Shown here one piece after another: positions 35,340 to 47,770 of a stretch of DNA of 64,000 nucleotides; position 1 is the first letter of the stretch, and every line of letters starts with the position of its first letter. The DNA is taken from positions 1 to 64,000 of the forward strand of contig ARYC01003511.1 of the NCBI GenBank assembly GCA_000711775.1. The letters run 5' to 3'. The notes below the pieces were generated by a model. The model worked only from the letters and a program-made list of their open reading frames with translations. It searched no databases and was not told where the DNA came from. The position numbers and the translations under genes were made by a program. This DNA comes from Oxytricha trifallax (taxonomy: Eukaryota; Ciliophora; Spirotrichea; Sporadotrichida; Oxytrichidae).

Positions 35340-37195
35340 AAGAATAAATTACTAAATATTTGTAAATTTTGTAGAAATATAATAAAATTAACTACTTTTA
35401 TAATTGGATTTAATGTTCTTTCATCCTATTTTTCACGTACTTTTATTTTACTTTTTTCTTTGATCTTTTTAATTACCTTCATCTTCTGAATATATAAGAG
35501 TACAGCATGCTATTTTATATGCTATAGTAGCTTTCTTATTTCTGTTTATAATCCAGCAATTTTCAACATAAATTCAATAAGCTGAAAAACAAAAATCAAA
35601 TTTATATATTATCTTATAAATTCATATTACGTTGAATGTCTGTTTGGTGATAAGGAACATCATAGCAGTGGGATTCCTCATGAATTAATTCATTTTTTGA
35701 AGCTAAATTTTAAAATGAAAAATTCTAGGCCTAATTGTGAAAGATTGATTGATAAATGTCAAATGCCCATTTATATTAACAAAATTTAAGTTATTTTAGA
35801 ATTCACTATAAATTTAGTTTTATTCATTGATTGATATTTATTTCGATTTAAACTTTTATTTAAATTTAAAATGTGGTAATTGATTTGATTGTTATGTTAC
35901 TCTTCTAATTATCAATTTTTCTTGGCATTTGATAGAATAAGAATATTTTTTAAACTTTATTGCATTTTTTTAAATATTTTAAATTATTTATAAAGAATTT
36001 ATATTTATTTAAAAACATTGATCAGTAGTTTTTTTGCTTTATAAAGTGCTCAATAACTTTATATGACTTTGATTTCCATTGACAATTAAGTAAATTGGTA
36101 AATATATCTGGATGCTAAAAATTTTGATGAATAAAAAATTTAATAATCGCAGATTCTTACATTCTTTTTAATAAATCTTCTAATTTTTAACCTGAAGTAT
36201 TGTGGAAATAATTATTTTCATTAAAGTTGCGAAAATAACTTAGAATTTTGATCTAGCTAAATTATAACTTCCAAACATCTGAAATAAACTATCATAATAG
36301 TAAACATCTTTTAATTATTTTGTTGACTTTATCTCCAGATTTTCCTTATCTAGTTTTGTAATCTAGTCTTTTTAATACTAAAAAACACTCCAAATCATTT
36401 GTGTGTATCTTCTAATTCTTTCTGATGTTATCTTGGATTTTTAGTTCTAGAATTATATTATAATTGATCTTTTTTAATATATAATCAAAAAGAAATAATA
36501 AAAAAAATTGTCTGTAATAAATAATTGGTTTCATTAATGTCCGCCTTCGATTAATTATGCTAAAATTAATTAAAAAAAAGTGAAAAACTATACTTCACAG
36601 AAAATAATAATGGAATGAGAATCATTTATCTACTTCTAATAATATTTATACCTTTTTATATTTATTCAAACTAGCTTTTTCTATATGTCATTATGGTCTA
36701 AATGGGCAAATTAATGATTTTAAGATATATTATCGTCATTGATATTTATTATTCATTGACTCTTTTGCCTACAAATAAATTATATCTCTCTTATTAAGAA
36801 AATTATAAAAATAATTTCAACTTTTAAATGAAGTTTAAATGTTGGGTCAGTATTAGTTAGTATTATAATTAATTGCTTTATTATCAACTTTTTTAAAGCA
36901 ATCAAGCAAGTATATAAAATTTAATATAAAAACTTTAAATCTCATTTTTACTTTTTACTAAGTAAAAATGAAATTACTTAATCTTGTAAGTAATATAGGT
37001 ACACCTGTCTTAAAAGTGCATTGCAAAATTGTTTCCTTTTTGTTGTGTAACTCTTTTACGTTTAATTTCTCATTCATAATATATTTTGCGTAAAGCGTTA
37101 ATTAACATTTAGAAATATACAACCTAATAAATAGAAACAATGGAAAACTAGCATTAAAAAATTTAAAATAAGTTATAAACCTATTGAGAAGTATA
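35340..37195. other. A+T-rich spacer
   Basis: Mostly above 80% A+T, with a T-rich stretch at 35400-35560 and a small perfect hairpin near 36945-36970. No gene or repeat is supported. Confidence 0.4.
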
Positions 37196-37200
37196 AAGGT

Positions 37201-37764
37201 ATGGCTCTGCACAATAATTTAACAAAAACATAATGTTGGCATGGTACAAAACTATATTTATAATTCTTAGAGTATCTCAATATCATGTTTGAAAATGATT
37301 TTTCTATCGGCAACTGCAAACAAAGGGTGGCAAAAGAGCCAAGCTCTCTTAAGCTAAATCTCTAACTTAATAATTTCAAAGCAACATATGATGGCTTTAA
37401 ATGTTAAATAGTCAGAATTGTTATTCCGTTGAAAGCAGGACTTTACCTCTCAATAAAAAATAACCATAGTACCATATCACTGCCATTCAGCTCTATAGGG
37501 TCTATAAAAAGTTTAGATAAAGAAAATTATAAAATGAATAGTAATCTGCATAGGCCTATTATAGAGAGCGCCTCAAGTAAATTGTAAGTTCTTATAAAAT
37601 TATAATATATATTTAAAATTTTACTGGCATAAAGCTCAATATTATACCTTAAAATATTCATAAGAGATAGTTGCAATTAATTATAATATAAAGTGAGAAA
37701 TTACTCAAATTTCTTGTAGAATAGAGAGATTTTACTCAAGACTAAAATTTTATAATTAAAATGA
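37201..37764 (+). CDS. hypothetical protein, 187 codons
   Basis: A single glutamine-code frame from ATG to TGA. The first 128 codons are clearly coding: LEYLNIMFENDFSIGNCKQR, VAKEPSSLKL, NNFKATYDGFK, VRIVIPLKAGLYLSIKNNH, LPFSSIGSIKSLDKENYKM, LHRPIIESASSKL. From about 37590 the frame enters A+T-rich DNA and is probably no longer coding. Slightly basic with no membrane segment. No family is recognised. Confidence 0.48.
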
Positions 37765-37972
37765 GATAGTTTAACACAAGTAAATTTTCATTTGTTTTAC
37801 CAAATTTGATATAGAATTTTAAAAATTAAATTCTGATCAATATAGTAGTGAGTGACATACATTCACAAATTTCTATAAGAATATCATGAATCTACTCATG
37901 ATTGAAAACTATTAATCAGAAATATTTTTCAAATTTGTATGTTAATATTTAATTATTTAAAATTTTTTAAAG

Positions 37973-38525
37973 ATGCAGAAAGGCGATGTCAGCGGACATG
38001 ACATTAGGAAATTCTAATAAAATTTAAATCAAAGCACGATTCGAATAACTTCCCCGGATTTAACAGTAAGTCTAAACAATTATAACATTTGTAGAGAGAT
38101 ATCATTTCTCCCAGATTAGCAAAATACGATGTGATTTTTGAAGAATCTGTTTAATAGGCGAAAAGACTAAATGAAAAATTGAAAAGTGTAGATTTTTTAT
38201 TTGCATCACTATGAAGAGCTCACAAAAAATTGACACTTCAATTCATCAAGCAGCATTTTCAATGAAAAGATCGATGAGACATGTGGTTGATGATAAAGAG
38301 GGATAATCAAATACATACTGGATAGGGCTTCTGTACTTCAAATTGTTATGAATAGTTCATTTAACACTATAAAAGGCTCTACCAAAGATATCGTGTCATT
38401 TCACAAAACAGAGAATGTGGTGATAGCTCCTGTTAGAGAGCATCCAAGAAAATCAGACAAAATTTCTAACTATTTGCAAAAGTAGAGCCCAGACAAACTG
38501 ACCATGGAAAATGTATAAATATGAC
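37973..38525 (+). pseudogene. coding region with several frame changes
   Basis: It starts ATG 37973 (MQKGDVSGHDIRKFQQNL, TIRITSPDLTVSLNNYN). The best frame then changes to PRLAKYDVIFEESVQQAKRL, then MKSSQKIDTSIHQAAFSMKR ... RHVVDDKEG, then IVMNSSFNTIKGSTKDIVSF, VVIAPVREHPRKSDKISNYL to about 38525. Each segment has strong codon periodicity in one frame only, so at least three +/-1 changes are needed. This fits a decayed gene or indel errors. It has about 38% G+C against A+T-rich flanks. No family is recognised. Confidence 0.45.
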
Positions 38526-39760
38526 AACAATTCTCGATCATGACGGAGCTATTTTGAAAATGACCTCACGTAGTTATATAATTATTTATAGTTATAATTC
38601 AAAAAATGCGTCCTTATGTATCAAATTTCTACATTACTTTTATTTTTATGAAAATTATTCATGATTGATAGACACTGGTATCATTATGAATATTTAATTT
38701 ATTCTATACTTCTAAATCAAATAATCATTTACAAATAAAAAATATTAAACTTAAATACAGTTAAATAGAACCTTGATGTTATCGGAAAATATAAGCAGAT
38801 ATAAAAATATGACTCCCTAGAAACGATTATAAATCATAGGAAAAGTTATCTATTTAAGATGATTCTATAAAAAGTATGCTTACAAAAAGTAATAAAATTA
38901 AAATTTTCTAGTCTAAAAAACAAAACATTAAATGGTCAATATAGTACTCCAATCCTATTTAATTAAACACTATGTAGATAATATTTGTTAGTATCAAAAT
39001 CACTTTCATAAAACCTTAAAATGATCTATATTAGCTTGAATTTTCTATTTTTTTATTCTTTTACCTCTAAATATAATACAAAAATATGCTTAAAACAGGT
39101 AATTTAGAAAATACTTAATTATCCAGTACACTTAGTTCCTCCTGATCTCAACATTACAGCAGATAATTTATAAAAACATTTTAATTATCTAGAATCACCA
39201 AAACATCATAAACAGCAATTAATGAATCAAATCGAGAAGTTTATGTTCCACAAGTTGTCATATTTTCTTTTCATGATATCACTTTAAAATATAAAATGCT
39301 TTAGTAATTTTACTTAATATGGAATATTAAGGTAGACTATCATATATTATCAAAACTAAAATGTACTTGAAAATTATATATTAATAAGTTATTAAGTTAA
39401 TAAATGAGATTGTTCGTTTAAATCAACTATCTATATTATTAAAATTTACGAGCCTTCATAACATAACACTTGATATAATTTTATTAATAATTAATATTTT
39501 AAAATATAAACATTGGTCTAATTCTAGCAATTTTAATTGGCAACTTTTGTTAACTTAATTTTAAGATTTAATAGAAGTTTAGATTTCTAAAACTGATGTC
39601 TTATATTAATAAGTGCTTTCATATTAATCAAGGTATTTACCCACTTTTTTAATTATATTATTCGTTATCTTATAAAAATATTTTAAAATTAAATAAGTCA
39701 CTTTAAAAATAGAGTGTATAACAAATTAACTTTTCTGAGACACATAGAATAATATTATGA

Positions 39761-40069
39761 TTGATAAAATAATAAATCAATAAAGTTATTGATCAATCTC
39801 AAGAGAAACTTGGGCAAAATGCAATAGAAAAAATATTTACATGTTTAAAATCTCTAGATGATAAGAAATGTTAATTAAGCTACTTGATTCATAGAAATTA
39901 TGAATGGAGGTATGTCAATAACAGCAACTTTACTAGAAGATCATACATTATAGGATTACTTAACAAATTATTAAGTGAACTATTTCAATAATTATAAATG
40001 ATATTGCTATTAATGGTACAGAAGAAGACAAAAGCATCTCATTATTTCATTCACTCTTTTATTTAATGA
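39761..40069 (+). CDS. hypothetical protein block
   Basis: A 102-codon frame between TGA triplets (39758-39760 and 40067-40069). It reads VIDQSQEKLGQNAIEKIFTC, KSLDDKKCQLSYLIHRNYEW, RYVNNSNFTRRSYIIGLLNK. Composition and periodicity are good up to about 40000. No start is certain. No family is recognised. Confidence 0.45.
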
Positions 40070-40932
40070 TTAAATTTGATGCAATTTTAAAATCATTTTT
40101 ATTATAATAATTTTGAAGTTAGTTACAAATTTTGAATTAGTTAAGAATATATATTATCTTACTTAATAAATTATATATAATATACTAACTATCATAATTT
40201 GTTAAAGAATAAGTTATAAGTTAATTACTTTAGGTTTAAAAATTTTAAATTGTTTTATTATTATAAGTAATTCAGAGATTCCTTCATAATTAACATTATA
40301 TCTTATAAAATATAATTTATTTTATAAATTACTAATCCAAATAAATCAATATTATTTGTAGATTATTTCAGTTGCTTTTTCTAAATATCCATATATTATT
40401 TATATTATGATAATAATGAATTACAAAGAGAATTCATGAATACCTAAAAATAAACTTAGTAAAAAGTCTTAATTCTGTATAGAGCTAACAATAGTCTAAA
40501 CATGATAATGTGGATCCTTTTTCATATAATATTATTTATAAATTGTATTATAAATACTTAATTATAGAGATATAGTATTTAAGGTGTTGATTTAATAATA
40601 AAAAAAAATGATATTTTACAATAAATAGAATATGTAAGTTATAATTTAATTTAATAGCTATTTTATTACTTAATATTAGTTTCAAAAAATTATTTCCGTT
40701 TTTACACTTTGAGGTTTTAAACTTTTACTTTTTTTAATTTATAGCCTTAATTCTAATGATAAGAAGTAATGTGAGAAATAAATCTTTTCGAGGATTGTTA
40801 GATACGTGATCTATAATTTCAGTATTAATAATGATTATGGATATAATAATCTTATTAAAGATACCTTATTTATTAGTAAATTGCAATTCCATTACTATCA
40901 TACATAAAAATTTTTAATTTATCTAAATATCT

Positions 40933-41203
40933 ACCAATCCACTCTTCTATATCGAGAACAGATCAAAAGACATATTTCTAGATATTTTAAATAGTTTAAT
41001 AAAGCGTCATGGATGAGACTTACCTCAATTATATATGGAGCACCATAATTAAAAGCCAAACTAAGTTTAAACTTAATGCTTAAATGGAATATAAGATAAA
41101 ATACAACACAGCAAATATAAAATATTACTCCAGAAGATACTTTACAATACGGTTTACTGATAAAACACTGCATATTTTTCACTCTACCTATGACCCTGAT
41201 TGA
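40933..41203 (+). CDS. hypothetical block with one-base frame change
   Basis: The first frame (FYIENRSKDIFLDILNSLIK) changes at about 41011 to DETYLNYIWSTIIKSQTKF, NAQMEYKIKYNTANIKYYSR, RYFTIRFTDKTLHIFHS and ends at TGA 41201-41203. The 'RRYFTIRF...LHIFHS' part faintly resembles the first strands of PH domains, too weakly to call. A stop-free minus frame of 94 codons (40931-41215) is judged the shadow. It probably belongs with the block at 41355. Confidence 0.45.
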
Positions 41204-41354
41204 TGAAATAAACAAAAAAATTAAATTATTTAGAAGACTGAATATTTAATTTAAACGCTTGACCTTAATCTTTGTAATTTTATTGACAAATCTAATTAAT
41301 TTTTATATATTAAGCATATTTTATTTGTAATTATGAATGTTAATTTTTTAATGC

Positions 41355-41552
41355 CAGTTTCACAAACCTTTGTTAAGAGGTAGACCAGCAAGAGATTTAA
41401 TGGACTTTGACGGTAAGAGGAGAGATGAATCTACAAACTAAAGAACAAACGATGGAATTCCATAAGTGGTAGAAAAGGGAAATTTATAATCTATATTTAT
41501 TAATGGATTACATTTAGAGCTAGACATTTCTAACAAACTAAACGAAATCTGA
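41355..41552 (+). CDS. hypothetical protein, C-terminal block
   Basis: A 65-codon frame to TGA 41550-41552 with very strong purine-first codons: FHKPLLRGRPARDLMDFDGK, RRDESTNQRTNDGIPQVVEK, LHLELDISNKLNEI. It is preceded by TTTTTTAATGCCAG, a possible 3' splice site, and by a 150-bp A+T-rich gap after the block ending at 41203, so the two may be exons of one gene. No domain is recognised. Confidence 0.5.
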
Positions 41553-41954
41553 TTAAATCTATTTTAATTTAAATTATTATCAATAACTTGATTCGATAGC
41601 ACTTTACATTTCTGAATAGTTATATTCTCAAATATTTTTCATTTTCTCATAAGATATCCAGTAAAACGTTGTTATTGTTAAAAAATATTTTAATAAAAAG
41701 GTTCTTTTTTATTTTTAACTTCTAGTCTTTTTGAATGAACTCCATATAAGTTGCCTTCTCTCTATTTTAAAATTGAAAAAACTCTTTATATACTTTATTT
41801 ACATTAAATTGTGCAATACAATATATAAATTGGAAACTAAAATATTTTTTTAAAAATATGATTCTAAGTTATTATATATATTATTACTTTGTTTTAAAAT
41901 ACATCAACATTATAATTATTTAATGCTTAACGATAATTATTATATTAGAAAGTT

Positions 41955-42525
41955 AATTGCTAGGTGGTACCAACCACTTGGGACTTTCTGATAGATCTTT
42001 CTACTACACTAAGGCCTATCGAGCAGGTAGGGAGTTGGTGGGCATAACTCATTAGAGACCAGTCGGCGGGGTTCAATCTGTCAGCGTACACTCTTCGAGT
42101 GAGATGGATTCTAAGATTTCCCTGCATTAGATAAGTCTACTGGCTAGAGTTCAGTTTCCTAGGTAATAGGGAGCAAGATGAAGGCACGCTAGCCTTCGAA
42201 AGTCAGAAGACGAAAACCATTGAAGCCAACGATAAAGATTTTTCTCCCACACCGGGTTAGGGTGCTGAAGCTACCACAGCGAAAGGATAGGGATTACGTT
42301 TCCCAGCAGCGGTGGGACCGGTAAGCGTTTTTCTCCATCTTCTGTCACTCAGTTGGATCTCACAAGCTCTGTCCCCAGGTACAAACTGTGGTGACATCTT
42401 GATTTTGGGAGAAGACTAGGTAATAGCGAGAATGTTTTTTTCGGAGTTTTCTACTTCATGACTGCCACGTCACGGAATTTGCCACGTCAACTCACTCAGA
42501 TACGTCTACGTCACGACTAAAATTG
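41955..42525. other. G+C-rich island, possible tRNA-derived SINE
   Basis: About 570 bp at roughly 48% G+C in an otherwise 20% region. At 42028-42043 TAGGGAGTTGGTGGGC resembles a tRNA A box, and at 42070-42079 GGTTCAATCT resembles a B box, ~42 nt apart as in tRNA genes. The implied cloverleaf is poor. The right end has several ACGTCA repeats (42466-42513). No convincing ORF exists in either strand. It could be a SINE, another structured RNA gene or a foreign segment; it did not match rRNA or a group I intron by eye. Confidence 0.35.
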
Positions 42526-42539
42526 ATGGTTTGATTTTA

Positions 42540-43375
42540 GTATTAAACAATTATATGTTAAATTTATTTGATTTTAATCATTAAACACGTGCTTAACGAT
42601 CTAAAATATATTAAATACATAATTCAAATTATAACCTATATATACTTAATGAAATTAAAAACAATGATTTTATAGTTTAAAAGATTTTAATAAACTCATT
42701 AAATGTTGTAAATTTATGAATGCACAAAACTCTCCATACTCTTAAATAGTCACGATGTATTATTCTACTATAATAGGTTAAGTTCCATTTTGAATTCATT
42801 ATTGTCTGTCAGTAAATGATTTTATTTAATTTAAAAGATATACATATATTCTTTGAGAGCTACATAAATTTCCATCACAAAGCTTAAAATATTATTAATA
42901 ATTTATAAATTGAATGCAATGATATAAAATAATTATTTGCTTACTTGATTTCATTCATAATTAATCTAGAGTTATTATTGTGTATATTATTTTATATATC
43001 AATTGAATAGATTAATACTTCTATAATTATTTTGTATAACTTTGCATTAAGTTTCTCTTTAATACACTTTTATTTTAAAAAATGTAATTAGAAAGAGTTA
43101 TTTAATATTTTAATTGCATTTTCATAAATAAATAATTGGAATATTCAGTAAAGCTTTTAATTTTAATTTATAAAAATTTTAAGGTTTCAAAGGAAGACTT
43201 CAATTTAATTATATAAAACTGCTCCCTAATTTTACATTAAAATACTTTACACAAAAACCACACCTTAATTATTTAAAATGTATCATCACTTATATTAATT
43301 AATTTTTACTTTTCATTTCAATATTAAAGTTATATATATATATATATATTATCTTAAAAAGTTATTACTTTTAAA
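42540..43375. other. A+T-rich spacer with (TA)n
   Basis: About 80% A+T; a TA run lies at 43332-43349. No gene is supported. Confidence 0.45.
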
Positions 43376-43382
43376 CAGTTTC

Positions 43383-43598
43383 ATGTCAGTAGACAATATT
43401 AAACTTAATTATGCCAGATAATTAATGAGAGAACTAAAAACTTCATTATTTGAGACCTCGATATTATAAATGGTAGATCATTTGCTTATTTAAGATAATA
43501 TTGGCTTTAGCTTGATTAAGATTTAGTAATGCGCTACAGGAGAATTTCTTAAATAAATTCTTGGAGTAATAAATCCAGTAATTGGGAACATAAAATGA
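43383..43598 (+). CDS. hypothetical protein, 71 codons
   Basis: ATG to TGA with about six TAA/TAG as Gln: MSVDNIKLNYARQLMREL, FETSILQMVDHLLI, DNIGFSLIKIQQCATGEFLK, GVINPVIGNIK. The composition is balanced and typical of a folded protein. The frame after TGA (GRQIYIFIETQLTVKAL) remains coding-like. No family is recognised. Confidence 0.45.
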
Positions 43599-43716
43599 GG
43601 AAGGCAAATCTACATATTTATAGAGACTTAACTAACAGTTAAAGCTTTAATAATGAATTTAATATAAAAAAATATATAAAATACCTGGCTGATAAAAAAA
43701 GTTTTAAGCTATATCA

Positions 43717-43872
43717 ATGGAAGAAGTAGAAGTGAATATGTAAATTAAATAAAACAATTATATATTTAATAGATATGATAAGAACTCAAAAATGTATTAT
43801 CATATATTTACAGTTGAAATTTATAGTGGTGATAAATTTTTTAATAATTAATAACCCAATAAATTGCTCTGA
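43717..43872 (+). CDS. small hypothetical ORF
   Basis: A 51-codon frame from ATG to TGA: MEEVEVNMQIKQNNYIFN, RYDKNSKMYYHIFTVEIYSG. It follows the 43383 block in the same orientation and may be part of one gene. No family is recognised. Confidence 0.33.
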
Positions 43873-43999
43873 TTATCAATTATCTCTCTTTATTTTTAAG
43901 AAGATTTAATAAACCGATGTAAAAATGATAAAAAAACGAAAGTATCAGAACATAATTTTATATTTAAATCGAATCATGATTAATTTTATAATATTTTAA

Positions 44000-44257
44000 A
44001 ACTTCTCTTTTAATTAAGATTATAGGATAGATAATGATAATAACATGTCCATAGTAAATCATAATCGCCTGAAATTATCTAATAAAACTTACATTAGTTT
44101 TTTCTAAAAATCACTTTTTTGATTTAATAGTGCGAATTAAAAGGGTGTATAATTTTAACAAATTGTCCTAGAAATTAATTTAATGACAGTAATAACTAAT
44201 TTTTAATTTATTTGTAATTATCTTCCAATTTTCATTCTTTAACTTCTTATAGGGTTT
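44000..44257. mobile_element. MITE family B, degenerate copy 3
   Basis: The right end TTCATTCTTTAACTTCTTAT then AGGGTTT, followed by TA, matches the right end of copies 1 and 2. Inside, AAAGGGTGTATAATTTTAAC corresponds to their 'agggtgtgtaaattt' segment. The left end is eroded, so the start is approximate. Confidence 0.45.
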
Positions 44258-45423
44258 TATTTTGCTAAATAATCTTCGCATCTTACACACTTTCAATATA
44301 TTCATTAATAATGGATTAAACAGAAGAACTTGATAACTTTATTTATTTTGATTTCAATACTATAAATAGTAAGTTTTCTTCATTATAATATCAAATTCTG
44401 AGCTTTATTAAAATTTAAGCATTTAAGCCAAATTAATAATAAATTATATCGTCCTAAGATATTGTAATGTTTTAATTTTCTTCTTCATATTTAGGCTAAT
44501 CATAATAAAATAAAATTCTAATAATGCCTAATTAAATCAAATTTGATTGAAAAATTAAAGTAAGATCAATTTATTACTCAATAAGAAATAGTAATATTTT
44601 AAATTATGAAAAGATAATTTAATTTTAAATTACTCTGCATACAATTAGATAAATTTAATTAAATTAATTAATTAAAATATATTTTTGATAAAAATATTGC
44701 AACGATTCTCAATAAGGATTATATGAATAATTATTTCATAGGTAAATTGTACATTATTAATAATATAAGTAATATTTTGAACTAGATATACTAATTACCA
44801 ATATTTAAAAAACTTTAATAAAGTACAAAATTTAATAGCAAAGATTTTATGTAATTCTATAATCAGTAAATCAATTAATATTAAAAAGAATAAATTTGAA
44901 AAATTTGATAAGAAGAATATCTAAAAGGTTTAAGGAAAACTAGCGAAATTGAGTGGATACCCAAAGATAAAAACATGAAACTATCTGATTTATCTATCTG
45001 GTTAGCTTAAGCTCCAGCATTAACTTCCGTACAGCATTAAATAATAATATTAAGAACTAGTGTTGAAAAAATTTACACAATTTAAAAAATATATTATTCT
45101 ATTAAAGTAAGTATATATATAAAATAATAACTAAAGATTCATAAATATGTTATTGTCGTAAAATAAAGTAAACTTAACACATTAATTAAGTAATGTAAAT
45201 GAACTTAAGAATATCTAAAAAAGAATCACATATAATTTTAGAATTGTTGATGTGAATAAGTTATAAAGATACGATAATAAAGTTAAGCAAATCTAGGTAA
45301 ATAAGCATTGAATAAAAAGTAATATAGGTTGACAGAATACAAGAAATTAAATAAAGAACCAAAATTATAATATAGGAAGAAAAAAAAATCATTTAATTAT
45401 TATATAATTAATTTAATGGGATA

Positions 45424-45829
45424 TTGTAGGAATATATTCGAAAATGGAAAAAAAAGTATTTTAAATTCAATTTATTTTAAATTAAAATATTGACTGTAAG
45501 AGTTGATCAAATAAAACAATCTAAAAATTATTTGATAGAAAATTCAAAATAACTGGAATTTATATTGGCGCTACTATTTTAGCAGGAGCGAGACAACTTG
45601 ACTTTAGTTTGAGGGTATAATTAATGAATTTACAGAATATAATTAAAGTCAGGTTATCTCCCTCCAGGAATGCGATAAAATAGTGCCGTTATAAAAATAA
45701 ATTCCAGTTAATTTTGATTCAAATGATCCCAAGATCGTCCGATTAGGCCAATTTTAAATGCCAATATTTTAAATTATATTTATTTAATTAATAAATTATA
45801 TCATTCCCATTTCGAATAGATTCCTTCAA
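45424..45829. mobile_element. MITE family A, copy 5 (eroded)
   Basis: About 406 bp with ends TTGTAGGAATATATTCGAA / TTCGAATAGATTCCTTCAA and TA flanks. The inner arm motifs (AGGAGCGAGACAACTTGACT, CTCCCTCCAGGAATGCGAT) are recognisable but unpaired at many sites, making this the most decayed copy. Confidence 0.68.
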
Positions 45830-46521
45830 TAATATAAATTAAGAAAAACTTTATAATATCTAAATTATCACACTAATATGCAAATGTCTAAAATGACTTT
45901 TTTAAATAATAAATGACGAGATATCATCTTAAGATAAGATAAAAATTCATCAATGAAGTTTTTATTAACCAAGGAAATCGTTATGCTCCATTAAGGTTAA
46001 TATCTAAGTTAGTTTAATATAATAGAGTATTTTTTATTGTACTCAGCAATCTCTAAAAAAGTCATCACCCTTCATATTTAATGTGCTAAGCATCAAATTT
46101 TAAAATTATCTAACATAAATTTTCATTACTAAACTATCTTATATGAGATTTTCAATGAAGAAATCTCTTAAAATACAAAAAAATGTGTCATTAAAATCTC
46201 TAATTAATTAAAAAAAAATACTGATTATACAACTTTACTTTCTATTTTTTTCTTATACTTAATATTTTACTTTTTAAAAATTTTCATTAGATATTAATAT
46301 CATACTTCTTTTTTATTAAAATAATATTTGTTGCATTTATTATTTTCATACTTTTTAAAAATAATTTATATTATCTTAAGATGTATAGGTCTTATTTTTG
46401 TTTTATTTGCAATAATCTTTTTAAAATAAATAAAATTTATATAAATATTTAAGTAGTTAGGATTTTATAAAAAATAACATTATGCTATTTCATCTCAAAA
46501 CATGTAACGACTGTGAATTTG

Positions 46522-46583
46522 CTTCTTTTGAAGAAACGACAGTGCGGAATTTATATTCGTGTTCAACGAGGTCTAATTGACCA
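46522..46583 (+). repeat. detached satellite fragment left of the LINE
   Basis: TTTATATTCGTGTTCAACGA and the following AGGTCTAATTGACCAGA match the satellite unit. The 20 bases before it also resemble the left edge of the array at 50921-50983. It is a diverged piece of the 381-bp satellite, 4.4 kb away from the array. Confidence 0.7.
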
Positions 46584-46773
46584 GATAAATATAATTTGAA
46601 TATTTCACTTATAAAAATGTATCAATAATAAAGTTGTTGAAGACTCAAATAAATTAATTCATACTTTTATAAATAAAATAACTAATTAAAAATCTTAAAG
46701 TAGTAAAGAAGGCGCGGGAAAAAAGGATAATGAGAAATAGCCAACCAGTCGAAGGAGGAAACTGGTGGTCTAT

Positions 46774-47124
46774 ATGGAAGATAAAGGCCTAGAAGTGAAA
46801 GTCATTCCTCATCAGCAAACACTGGACAAATACTTTGAATATTCAAACTCAAATTCGAATTCGCAAAACTCAGTGTACCAAAACCTGAATGTTTAGTTGA
46901 ATCACAATCACTGCAAAAACATAAACAAATTTTCGATCAAGATTGACAATAGTCGACAGCTCGAATTTTACCAACTAGTGAGAGAGGCTGAAGGATGGGT
47001 GAGAAGGAACGAGAAAATTGCGGTGAAATGGAGATCTAAAAGAAGAGAGGACATCATTAGCAAGAAGAGATCAACACGAAGATATTGGAATTCAAAATTT
47101 GCCTGGAAAAAGTCAGAGGTCTGA
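46774..47124 (+). CDS. LINE upstream frame (ORF1-like)
   Basis: A glutamine-code frame from ATG (upstream codons are also open). It includes MEDKGLEVKVIPHQQTLDKY, a short Ser-Asn repeat, QLVREAEGWVRRNEKIAVKW and a Lys/Arg-rich tail ending in TGA. Basic charge fits a nucleic-acid-binding ORF1, but no zinc knuckle or coiled coil is evident. Its 3' end overlaps the first endonuclease frame. Confidence 0.5.
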
Positions 47125-47770
47125 ACTCAAAGCTTAAACAAGATTGCTCAGAGATATAGAGGAAAAAAACCCTAACTATATAGGCCTAATGTAAACTAGG
47201 CTTTAAAGGATAAGTAATCTCAACAACAAGAATATAGCACAGACTCAACTGGCTAGAAATGGAGGAAAATTGGTGATGAATAAGGGAAAATTCGAAATAA
47301 AAACAATAAAAACTTTGAAACAATATGTAACTTGGACAATATTGAATGTGGGAGGCTTTCCTCTGCACATTATTACAGCTTATATACCCCCATAATGGAA
47401 CTACGAGATTAAAGAGCTCCAAAATAGTCTTATTTATTTGAAAAAATTGCTAAAACAAAAGTGCCAAAAATAAAGGCTAATCGTCATGGGAGATTTTAAC
47501 TACCACATTAAAGGACTGGGAAAAAGACTAAACAAAGAAGGTTTGAAAGAATTCATTCCTGAATGAGTGGGAACTCATGTTAAAGGAAACCAATTGGATC
47601 AGATCTTCTCAAACGTGGAAACAATAGGATGGGAAACAAATTAAATGAAACTATCAGACCACAAATTCATTTAAGTAAGACTCAAAATGTAATACCAATA
47701 AAATTATTTCAAACTAACGGACAAGGAAAGAACAATTAGATTATCAGATGTCAGAAAATAATGCTGGAAG
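47075..47770 (+). pseudogene. LINE APE-type endonuclease domain
   Basis: The frame starts VRGLNSKLKQD (about 47110), shifts in an A-run near 47165 to NYIGLMQTRLQRI, and continues PLHIITAYIPPQW, then VMGDFNYHIKGLG (GDFN at 47489-47500), GNQLDQIFSN and LSDHKFI (SDH at 47654-47662). These are the usual APE landmarks in order. The residue matching the catalytic Glu of 'QET' is encoded by TAA (Gln), and TGA 47564-47566 interrupts the frame, so the enzyme is probably dead. Confidence 0.75.

Noticed and set aside
37973..38525. Single long frame reading TGA as Trp
   Set aside because: Although open, three other local frames have clearly better codon periodicity in consecutive segments, so frameshifts explain the data better.
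40931..41215. 94-codon minus-strand frame without standard stops
   Set aside because: The plus strand carries acidic purine-first coding sequence with TAA/TAG as Gln over the same bases; the minus frame is judged its shadow.
41955..42525. rRNA fragment or group I intron in the G+C-rich island
   Set aside because: Conserved rRNA core words and group I P/Q/R/S elements were not found by eye.
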